A stretch of 5,801 nt of DNA, from the NCBI GenBank assembly GCA_934153655.1, contig CAKPFH010000057.1:1-5801 (forward strand), written 5' to 3'. Position 1 is the first letter of the stretch. The number at the start of each line of letters is the position of its first letter. The notes beneath the pieces are model-generated. The model was given only the letters and a program-made list of their open reading frames with translations, searched no databases and was not told the DNA's origin. Shown piece by piece: positions 1 to 4,951 of the stretch. The DNA is from an uncultured Bacilli bacterium. GTDB taxonomy: Bacteria; Bacillota_I; Bacilli_A; RF39; UBA660. Made by a program: the position numbers and the translations under genes.

Positions 1-351
1 TGTGAAAAAATGGATAAATTTAGTGTCTCAACAAATATTGGTAATGGAAAATTAACGTATCCAATTGCTTTAATAACGGCTGATGAACTTGCTTTATCGG
101 GTATTAAATATGCAGTTAAAAATTTAAATAATTTTTTAGAGGCTAATGTTTATTATTATACTATGTCGCCATCTTATTTTGGTAGAAATAGCGTTACAGC
201 CAGAATTTTTGGAATGGGAACGAATGGTGTTTTATATGATTGGATTTCTGTTGATAGAGCATATGGTGTAAGACCAGTTATCAATTTAAACTCTAATGTT
301 TCAATAGCAAGTGGTGATGGAACTATGGAAAATCCTTATAAATTATCATAA
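1..351 (+). CDS. C-terminal part of a probable surface/secreted protein (5' end outside window)
   Basis: The frame is open from base 1 (Cys-Glu-Lys before the first Met at base 10) and no ribosome binding site precedes that Met, so this is the tail of a longer gene, ending with TAA. About 116 residues are visible. Landmarks are YPIALITADELALSG (about residues 20-34), YYYTMSPSYFG (about 51-61) and a C-terminal VRPVINLNSNV block followed by SGDGTMENPY. From memory, this ITADE / SPS / VRPVINL / GDGT-NPY arrangement recurs at the C-terminus of large, often multi-copy, secreted or pilin-like proteins of uncultured gut Bacilli, possibly the DUF6273 type. I cannot verify the family here. No cysteine pair, sorting motif or membrane anchor is visible in this tail. 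Anchoring, if any, must lie upstream of the window. The coding frame is certain; the function is unknown. Confidence 0.8.
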   Translation, partial: CEKMDKFSVSTNIGNGKLTYPIALITADELALSGIKYAVKNLNNFLEANVYYYTMSPSYFGRNSVTARIFGMGTNGVLYDWISVDRAYGVRPVINLNSNVSIASGDGTMENPYKLS

Positions 352-416
352 ATAGCACAAAAAATATTGAAAAAAGAAAAAATATTTGTTATCTCTTGAA
401 CTTATTAATTGTTAAT

Positions 417-453
417 AAAGAAGTAAATTTGTAAAAAACAAACTTACTTCTTT
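417..453. terminator. Bidirectional intrinsic terminator between convergent genes
   Basis: A 16-position stem (417-432 with 438-453) closes a five-base A loop at 433-437. The only interruption is A427 opposite C443. Read on the minus strand this position becomes a G-U wobble, so the stem is fully paired there. T-runs follow on the plus side (451-455). The stem abuts the stop codon of the minus-strand gene at 454-456, so it probably ends both that gene and the surface-protein gene arriving from the left. Confidence 0.8.
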
Positions 454-1431
454 TTAATATACTAAATCTTTGAAATTAACTTTTTTATCTAATTGTTTAG
501 CATTTATCATAATATCTTGTAAGTGATTAAAACTTTCTTCAGTAAATTCAGTTGTTTTTGGCCAAGTATCATTTTCTTTATAACGATTTATTACTGTTAT
601 TAAATCTTCTAATTTGGTATCTGGAAATTCATCTTTAATTATTTTAGCAATTTCTTCACTTTTATGACTATTTACATAATCAAGTCCTCTTTGAATAGCT
701 TTTTTGAAACTTTTAATTATTTCAGGATTTTTTTCTAGATAAGATAATCTAGCATTATAAGCAGTATAAGGAATGTTACCTCCAAGACTACCTAAACTTG
801 CAACAATATAACCATATCCTTCTTTTTCAGTTAAAGTAGCATTTGGTTCAAATAGACTAACAAAATCTCCTGTTCCTCCAATAAAAGCTCCTTGCATAGC
901 AGAGAAAGCAATACTTGTGTCAATTGTTAAATCCTTATTAGGATTTATACCATTTTTAGTTAAAATATATTCAAGGGTCATTTCTGGCATACCACCAATT
1001 CTTCCACCAATTATGTATTTTCCTTTTAAATCATTTAAAGTAAAATTATCAATTTTCTTTCTTGCAACAATGAAACTTCCATCTTTTTGTGTTAACTGAG
1101 CAAATGTTTTTAAGTAATCTTTTTCTCCTCCATTGTAAACATAAATGGTTGCTTCAGATCCAGAAAAACCAATATCAACATCTCCTGATAAAACGGCTGC
1201 TGTAACTTTATCGGCACCTGCTGCAAGTATTAATTCAATATCAAGTCCTTCTTCCTTAAAATAATTATTATGAATTGCAACATATTGAGGGGCATAAAAA
1301 ATACTATGAGCAACCTCTGCAATCTTAACTTTAACTAAGTCTTTATTTTTATCTTTGTCATTAAAAAGAACACTACATGCAAGCATAAAAATAATTAAAA
1401 AAGCAAGTATTGTAACAATTTTTTTTCTCAT
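454..1431 (-). CDS. NMT1/SsuA-type ABC transporter substrate-binding lipoprotein
   Basis: The 325-residue protein has a lipoprotein signal: MRKK, a hydrophobic stretch (residues 5-18), then Cys19 in the context MLAC, followed by a charged linker. The mature part starts with a beta strand and the pattern FYAPQYVAIHNNYFKEEGLDIEL (residues 45-67, one continuous block), then a SGDVDIGFSG segment (82-91). Next come GGRIGGMPEMTLEYIL (142-157) and a GTGDFVSLFEP segment (186-196). These are hallmarks of the NMT1/THI5-like periplasmic-binding superfamily, whose members bind sulfonates, nitrate/bicarbonate, or pyrimidine precursors of thiamine or riboflavin. The substrate cannot be decided here. The start at 1431 has GGAGG at 1435-1439, with a short 3-nt spacing. 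No permease or ATPase gene flanks it, and its own promoter and terminator make it monocistronic. The predicted leader is about 11 nt, which leaves no room for a TPP riboswitch, so a thiamine role has no support from regulation. Confidence 0.92.
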   Translation of the reverse strand: MRKKIVTILAFLIIFMLACSVLFNDKDKNKDLVKVKIAEVAHSIFYAPQYVAIHNNYFKEEGLDIELILAAGADKVTAAVLSGDVDIGFSGSEATIYVYNGGEKDYLKTFAQLTQKDGSFIVARKKIDNFTLNDLKGKYIIGGRIGGMPEMTLEYILTKNGINPNKDLTIDTSIAFSAMQGAFIGGTGDFVSLFEPNATLTEKEGYGYIVASLGSLGGNIPYTAYNARLSYLEKNPEIIKSFKKAIQRGLDYVNSHKSEEIAKIIKDEFPDTKLEDLITVINRYKENDTWPKTTEFTEESFNHLQDIMINAKQLDKKVNFKDLVY

Positions 1432-1448
1432 AATCCTCCAATCAAGGT

Positions 1449-1476
1449 ATTATATGATAATTGTTTAAATTGGTAA
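1449..1476 (-). promoter_or_regulatory. Predicted sigma-A promoter of the NMT1-type binding protein
   Basis: On the minus strand a perfect TATAAT (1454-1449) lies 16 bp downstream of TTACCA (1476-1471, 4 of 6 matches to TTGACA). Transcription would start near 1442, leaving a leader of about 11 nt that contains the GGAGG. It faces away from the rubrerythrin promoter, with only 7 bp between the two -35 boxes. Confidence 0.6.
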
Positions 1477-1483
1477 CTTTTCC

Positions 1484-1512
1484 TTGCAATTTTATCTTAT
1501 TCTTAATATAAT
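1484..1512 (+). promoter_or_regulatory. Predicted sigma-A promoter of rubrerythrin
   Basis: TTGCAA (1484-1489) and a perfect TATAAT (1507-1512) are separated by exactly 17 bp. The expected start is near 1519-1520, so the leader is only about 20 nt and consists mostly of the ribosome binding site AAGGAGG (1526-1532), 5 nt before the ATG. I see no PerR- or Fur-type palindrome overlapping it. Confidence 0.7.
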
Positions 1513-1537
1513 AAGGATATAAGTTAAGGAGGTAATT

Positions 1538-2077
1538 ATGGAACTTAAAAATAGTAAAACTTATGAAAATTTACAAACAGCTTTTGCTGGAGAATCACAA
1601 GCAAGAAATAAATATACTTATTTTGCTTCTAAGGCTAGAAAAGATGGCTATGAACAAATTGCAGCAATCTTTGAAGAAACTGCTAATAATGAAAAAGAAC
1701 ATGCTAAAATGTGGTTTAAATTATTAAATGATGGAGATATTCCTTCAACTAAGGAAAACCTATTAAGTGCAGCTGAAGGTGAAAACTATGAATGGACTGA
1801 CATGTATGAAGAATTTGCAAAAACTGCTAAGGAAGAAGGATTTAATAACATTGCCTTTCTATTTGAAAGTGTTGCTAAAATTGAAAAAGAACATGAAGAA
1901 AGATATCGTAAATTGTTAAGTAATATTGAAGAAAATAAAGTATTTGAAGCAGGAGAAGTTAAAATTTGGAAATGTCGTAACTGTGGTCATATAGTTGTAG
2001 GAACAAAAGCACCATTGGTTTGTCCTGTTTGTTCACATCCTCAAAGTTATTTTGAAATAAAAGCTGAAAATTATTAA
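1538..2077 (+). CDS. rbr: Rubrerythrin
   Basis: Rubrerythrin is a cytoplasmic non-haem iron protein that reduces hydrogen peroxide to water in anaerobes, using electrons from rubredoxin or an NADH-linked reductase. The 179-residue protein has both expected parts. Residues 1-130 are a ferritin-like four-helix domain with diiron ligands: E19 in AGES, E52 and H55 (ExxH), E82/E85 before WTDMY as probable helix-3 ligands, and E116/H119 (second ExxH). Residues 143-175 form a rubredoxin-like domain with C146-x2-C149 and C162-x2-C165 for one Fe(SCys)4 centre. It is full length for the family. The start ATG has AAGGAGG at 5-nt spacing. It is monocistronic, with its own promoter and a downstream hairpin. 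All iron ligands I can place are present, so I expect a functional enzyme. Confidence 0.97.
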   Translation: MELKNSKTYENLQTAFAGESQARNKYTYFASKARKDGYEQIAAIFEETANNEKEHAKMWFKLLNDGDIPSTKENLLSAAEGENYEWTDMYEEFAKTAKEEGFNNIAFLFESVAKIEKEHEERYRKLLSNIEENKVFEAGEVKIWKCRNCGHIVVGTKAPLVCPVCSHPQSYFEIKAENY

Positions 2078-2085
2078 AAAGTTTT

Positions 2086-2117
2086 GAAAGTGAGATTTAT
2101 TCTTGCTTTTTCTTTTT
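2086..2117 (+). terminator. Intrinsic terminator of rubrerythrin
   Basis: Bases 2086-2095 pair with 2101-2110 (10 pairs including three G-U wobbles) around the loop TTTAT (2096-2100). Long T-runs follow (2107-2111 and 2113-2118). It begins 9 nt after the stop codon. The stem is modest but the T-tract is strong. Confidence 0.65.
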
Positions 2118-2165
2118 TCTTAAATCTTTTTTTAATACTAATAATTGTCATGAAAAATGTCGAAT

Positions 2166-2196
2166 AAAAAAATAATCAATTATTACTTGATTATTT
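2166..2196 (-). terminator. Intrinsic terminator of gpsA, overlapping its stop codon
   Basis: On the minus strand AATAATCAA (2195-2187) pairs perfectly with TTGATTATT (2179-2171) around a 7-nt loop, and a seven-base U-run (2172-2166) follows or overlaps the 3' arm. The gpsA stop codon (2193-2191) lies inside the 5' arm of the stem. Confidence 0.75.
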
Positions 2197-3159
2197 CTTT
2201 AAAAAATCTAAAATTATATTTTTATCTTTACAATTATTTACAATATCATCTAAAATATCAATTATCTTAGATTTTAAATTGTTTTTTTCTAAAATTTTCT
2301 TAGTTGTTTTTAAACTTTCAACACCTTCAACTGTTGTTTTTTCTAAATAAGTTTTAAAGTCTTTATCCATACCAATTAAAAGACCAAATGTAAAGTTTCT
2401 ACTTTCTGCACTAGTTGCTGTTAGCAATAAATCTCCTATACCAGCATAAGTATAAAAAGTTTCTTCTTTACCATTTAATTTTTTTATGATTTCCATGATT
2501 TCTTTAGAAGCATCAACCATGAATTTAGCTTTAGTAGAAGAATTAATTTGCATTCCTTCTAAAATACCTGAAAAAATTGCCATGATATTTTTAATAACTC
2601 CACATAAAGAACAACCGATAATATCATCTGTTTCATCAAATATAATATAACTAGTTTTAAATAAATCTTTAAAATAATTCAAATTGTTTTTATCTTTACT
2701 TGCAATAGTAAGACCAATTGGTTGTTTTTTTATAATATCATGAGCAAAACTAGGACCTGATATATATGTTATATTATTTATATTATAAAATAATTTTAAG
2801 TAATCACTAATAAGTTCATTAGTAACTGGTTCAATTCCCTTAGTTGCAATTAAAACTTTTTTATCTTCCATATTGATATTTATAGTTTTAAAGGTTGAAT
2901 GAACAAATTTAGCTGGTATTGCTAGTATTAAAGTATCATTTTCTAAAACTAATTTATTTAAATCCATAGTAAATTTAATATTTTTATTTAATTCATAGTC
3001 TAAATATCTTGAATTAGTGTGTTTTAAAGATAGTTCTTGATATTCATCTTCATTTATTGTCCACATAGTTAGATTTAAATTTTTACTATTAATGTTTTCT
3101 TCTAAAATAGATGCAAGAGAAGTAGCATATGCACCTGTTCCAATTATTCCTATATTCAT
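2191..3159 (-). CDS. gpsA: Glycerol-3-phosphate dehydrogenase [NAD(P)+], divergent
   Basis: GpsA is a cytoplasmic enzyme that reduces dihydroxyacetone phosphate to sn-glycerol 3-phosphate with NAD(P)H, supplying the phospholipid backbone. I start it at 3159 (322 residues) because GAGG at 3165-3168 sits 5 nt upstream. An in-frame ATG at 3189 has no ribosome binding site and would add ten residues before the Rossmann strand. Seen: the nucleotide-binding loop GTGAYA (residues 7-12, with Ala in place of the third Gly), ATKGIE (105-110, K107), GPSFA (135-139), VIKN (188-191, K190/N191), GIGDLLLT (240-247, D243) and SRN (253-255, R254). These match the catalytic Lys, Asn, Asp and Arg positions of the family. 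The segment after N206, usually an ALITRG-like motif, reads KFMVDAS and is unusual. The gene is convergent with rubrerythrin and not in an operon. Confidence 0.93.
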   Translation of the reverse strand: MNIGIIGTGAYATSLASILEENINSKNLNLTMWTINEDEYQELSLKHTNSRYLDYELNKNIKFTMDLNKLVLENDTLILAIPAKFVHSTFKTININMEDKKVLIATKGIEPVTNELISDYLKLFYNINNITYISGPSFAHDIIKKQPIGLTIASKDKNNLNYFKDLFKTSYIIFDETDDIIGCSLCGVIKNIMAIFSGILEGMQINSSTKAKFMVDASKEIMEIIKKLNGKEETFYTYAGIGDLLLTATSAESRNFTFGLLIGMDKDFKTYLEKTTVEGVESLKTTKKILEKNNLKSKIIDILDDIVNNCKDKNIILDFLKK

Positions 3160-3179
3160 ATATTCCTCTTTTCTATTTA

Positions 3180-3208
3180 AGAATAACATATTTTAGGAAA
3201 AAACACAA
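3180..3208 (-). promoter_or_regulatory. Possible promoter of gpsA
   Basis: On the minus strand TTGTGT (3208-3203) and TATTCT (3185-3180) are 17 bp apart, giving a start near 3173 and a leader of about 14 nt with the ribosome binding site. Both boxes are weak (3/6 and 4/6). An alternative -10, TAAAAT (3195-3190), lacks a suitable -35. It lies back-to-back with the tRNA-His promoter. Confidence 0.3.
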
Positions 3209-3215
3209 AAAAAGG

Positions 3216-3245
3216 TTGACAGCATTTGTCTAGTTATGCTAGAAT
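3216..3245 (+). promoter_or_regulatory. Promoter of tRNA-His
   Basis: A perfect TTGACA (3216-3221) is followed after 18 bp by TAGAAT (3240-3245). A TG one base upstream (3237-3239, TGC) gives an extended -10. The expected start is near 3251, about 8 nt before the mature tRNA 5' end. Confidence 0.8.
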
Positions 3246-3258
3246 ATCAGTTGTATTT

Positions 3259-3335
3259 GGTGGAATTGGTGAAGTGGTTAACACGCCAGATTGTGGCTCT
3301 GGTATGCAAGGGTTCGATCCCCTTATTCCACCCCA
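3259..3335 (+). tRNA. tRNA-His (anticodon GTG)
   Basis: The 77-nt gene folds as a standard cloverleaf. The acceptor stem is 3260-3266 with 3325-3331, and the extra G-1 (3259) pairs with C73 (3332), the diagnostic identity element of tRNA-His. The anticodon arm is 3286-3290 with 3298-3302 around loop TTGTGGC, with anticodon GTG at 3293-3295. The T arm is 3308-3312 with 3320-3324 around TTCGATC. The CCA tail (3333-3335) is encoded. It has its own promoter and terminator and so appears to be a single-gene unit. Confidence 0.97.
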
Positions 3336-3346
3336 TTTTAGTTATT

Positions 3347-3368
3347 AAGGCACTTAGGTGTCTTTTTT
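3347..3368 (+). terminator. Intrinsic terminator of tRNA-His
   Basis: AAGGCAC (3347-3353) pairs with GTGTCTT (3358-3364), with one G-U pair, around the tetraloop TTAG. The T-run at 3363-3368 completes a compact factor-independent terminator 12 nt after the CCA end. Confidence 0.85.
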
Positions 3369-3369
3369 C

Positions 3370-3390
3370 GTGGAATAAAGGGGAACGAAC
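3370..3390 (-). repeat. Inverted degenerate copy of the tRNA-His 3' end
   Basis: These 21 bases match the reverse complement of tRNA bases 3312-3331 (T-loop, 3' T-stem strand and 3' acceptor strand). There is one inserted A and one T-to-A change. The match stops exactly at acceptor position 72 and does not include C73 or CCA. The two arms are 38 bp apart, with the tRNA terminator between them. Bases 3391-3459 behind it are A/T-rich and hold no gene or clear motif that I can see. The copy could be a leftover of a tRNA-targeting element, a rearranged tRNA fragment, or a site that lets readthrough RNA pair with the tRNA. Confidence 0.75.
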
Positions 3391-3459
3391 TATTTTAATT
3401 CAATAAAATCTAGTGTGAAGTAAAACTAATAATAATTAAAAATAAAAATATTAAAATTT

Positions 3460-3489
3460 GATACTTAGTAAAATAAGTGTCTTTTTTTT
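3460..3489 (+). terminator. Second intrinsic terminator between tRNA-His and the importer operon
   Basis: GATACTTA (3460-3467) pairs with TAAGTGTC (3474-3481), with one U-G pair, around a 6-nt loop, and eight Ts follow (3482-3489). No gene precedes it on this strand after the tRNA-His terminator. It would end either tRNA readthrough RNA or an unannotated short transcript. It lies upstream of the predicted importer promoter, so it insulates that operon rather than attenuating it. Confidence 0.75.
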
Positions 3490-3498
3490 ATTTTCTAG

Positions 3499-3527
3499 AT
3501 GACTTTTTCTTTTAGAGATGCTATACT
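3499..3527 (+). promoter_or_regulatory. Promoter of the amino acid importer operon
   Basis: ATGACT (3499-3504, 4/6) and TATACT (3522-3527, 5/6) are 17 bp apart, with TG at 3519-3520 giving an extended -10. Transcription would start near 3534, leaving a leader of about 15 nt that holds only the ribosome binding site AGGAAGG (3537-3543). There is therefore no room for a riboswitch or T-box between this promoter and the gene. Confidence 0.65.
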
Positions 3528-3548
3528 TGTTATAGTAGGAAGGTGTAT

Positions 3549-4262
3549 ATGAGAAAGAAAATATTTTTATTATTAATTTTATTATTACTTACAGGGTGTT
3601 CTAAAAATAAAAATCAATTAGTTATGGTAACAGAGGCTGGTTTTGCTCCTTATGAATATTATGAAAATGGAGAAATTGTAGGAGTAGATGTAGATATTGC
3701 CAAAGAAATTGCTAAATATTTAAATAAAGAATTAGTTGTAAAAGATGTTTCATTTGATTCTATTATAAATGAGGTTAAAAGTGGAAAAGCTGACTTTGGA
3801 GCAGCTGGTATTAGTTATACTGAAGAGAGAAGTCAAGAAGTAGATTTCACAATTGATTATAGTATTTCTAAACAAGTCATAATTGTTAAAAATAATGTTA
3901 ATAAAGTAGATGACTTGAATAACAAAAAGATATCAGTTCAACTTGGAAGTGTTGCTGATAGTTATATAACTAAAAATTATAAAAATGCTGTTATTGTTAG
4001 ACAAAAGAAATACTTAGCAGCAATAGAAGATTTAAAAAATGATAAAGTAGACTTAGTTATTATGGATGAATTACCTGCAAGAGAAATTTTAAAAAATAAT
4101 AAAGGTTTAAAAATACTTGATCAAGAATTATTTACTGATAAATATGGAATGGTTGTAAAAAAAGGAAACACTGAACTTCTTAATGCTATTAATAAAGTTT
4201 TAAGTGATTTAATAGCTGATAAAAAGATAGAAGAATTTGTTTTAAACCATACGAGTGAGTAG
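3549..4262 (+). CDS. Polar amino acid ABC transporter substrate-binding lipoprotein
   Basis: This 237-residue lipoprotein is the extracellular capture subunit of the importer encoded here. It has MRKK, a leucine-rich core and a clear lipobox L14-T15-G16-C17. The mature region follows the bacterial family-3 solute-binding fold: a first strand with AGFAPYEYYENGEIVGVDVD (residues 30-49), ADFGAAGISYTEERSQEVDF (81-100), and QLGSVADSYI (131-140). R94 sits where the family's arginine binds the ligand carboxylate, and VDLVIMDE ends at D173-E174, the usual contact region for the alpha-amino group. The exact amino acid cannot be read from this. I prefer ATG 3549 to the in-frame GTG at 3543, because that GTG overlaps the ribosome binding site AGGAAGG (3537-3543), which sits 5 nt before the ATG. 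The stop TAG is 2 nt from the permease start. Confidence 0.95.
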   Translation: MRKKIFLLLILLLLTGCSKNKNQLVMVTEAGFAPYEYYENGEIVGVDVDIAKEIAKYLNKELVVKDVSFDSIINEVKSGKADFGAAGISYTEERSQEVDFTIDYSISKQVIIVKNNVNKVDDLNNKKISVQLGSVADSYITKNYKNAVIVRQKKYLAAIEDLKNDKVDLVIMDELPAREILKNNKGLKILDQELFTDKYGMVVKKGNTELLNAINKVLSDLIADKKIEEFVLNHTSE

Positions 4263-4264
4263 TT

Positions 4265-4951
4265 ATGATAATAGATAATTTTTATAAATCATTTTTATAT
4301 GATAAAAGATATATGTATATATTTGAAGGACTTTTAAATACTTTATTAATTGCTTTCTTTGCAGTTATTATTGGAGTATTAATAGGATCTGTTATTGCTA
4401 TTATTAGAAATTATCATGAGAATACAAAAAGACTTAAAGTTTTAAATTTTCTTGGTAGTTTATATGTAAACGTTATAAGAGGAACTCCGGTAATTCTTCA
4501 ATTAATGATAATTTATTATGTTATTTTTAAAACAAGTGATATTAATATCTTAATTGTTGGTATCATTGCTTTTGGAATTAATTCAGGAGCCTATGTTGCT
4601 GAGATTATAAGAGCTGGAATTGATTCAATTCCAAAAGATCAGTTAGAAGGAGGACTTGCTCTTGGTTTAAATTATTTTAAATGCATGAGGTATATTGTCA
4701 TGCCTCAAGCTATTAAAAATATTTTACCAGCTCTTGGAAATGAATTTATTACTCTTGTTAAAGAAACCTCAGTTGGTTCAATGATCGGAATAGTTGATTT
4801 AACCAAGGCATCAGATATAATTGCATCTCGTACTTATGAGTACTTCTTTCCCTTAATCATGGTTGCAATTATTTATTTAATCATAACTCTTGGTTTATCT
4901 AAACTAGTTAAAAAAATGGAGGTTAAACTTGGAAAAAATATTAACCGTTAA
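4265..4951 (+). CDS. Polar amino acid ABC transporter permease (HisM/GlnP type)
   Basis: This 228-residue integral membrane subunit would form the translocation channel, probably as a homodimer since only one permease is encoded. Hydrophobic spans are visible at about residues 21-47, 73-90, 92-115, 160-180 and 193-213, matching the family's five. RGTPV (72-76) is the signature of the HisMQ family. The coupling (EAA) loop reads QLEGGLALG (126-134), ending in MPQA (146-149) with ILPAL at 153-157; the two alanines of EAA are glycines, which does occur in this family. There is only a poor ribosome binding site before the ATG, and just 2 nt after the binding-protein stop, so translation is probably coupled. 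Its 3' end overlaps the ATPase gene by 23 nt. Confidence 0.95.
   Translation: MIIDNFYKSFLYDKRYMYIFEGLLNTLLIAFFAVIIGVLIGSVIAIIRNYHENTKRLKVLNFLGSLYVNVIRGTPVILQLMIIYYVIFKTSDINILIVGIIAFGINSGAYVAEIIRAGIDSIPKDQLEGGLALGLNYFKCMRYIVMPQAIKNILPALGNEFITLVKETSVGSMIGIVDLTKASDIIASRTYEYFFPLIMVAIIYLIITLGLSKLVKKMEVKLGKNINR

Noticed and set aside
362..387. Hairpin AAATATT / AATATTT after the surface-protein gene
   Set aside because: It is A/T-only, 7 bp and lacks a T-tract. The hairpin at 417-453 is a far better terminator.
917..1099. A 60-codon open frame on the plus strand
   Set aside because: It lies fully antisense to the well-supported NMT1-type binding protein and has no ribosome binding site or recognisable protein features.
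1450..1464. Possible PerR-like box near the rubrerythrin promoter
   Set aside because: Only the first half matches TTATAAT-N-ATTATAA; the second half does not, so it cannot be told from A/T-rich background.
3160..3189. Ten-residue N-terminal extension of GpsA from the ATG at 3189
   Set aside because: There is no ribosome binding site before 3189, while GAGG is well placed for 3159, where the Rossmann strand begins directly.
3391..3409. Small inverted repeat ATTTTA / TAAAAT
   Set aside because: It is six A/T pairs in an A/T-rich stretch, which is expected by chance.
3499..3552. A 17-codon open frame whose TGA overlaps the ATG of the importer lipoprotein
   Set aside because: It looked like a leader peptide, but the predicted -35 and -10 lie inside it, it has no ribosome binding site, and its RNA would start after its own ATG.
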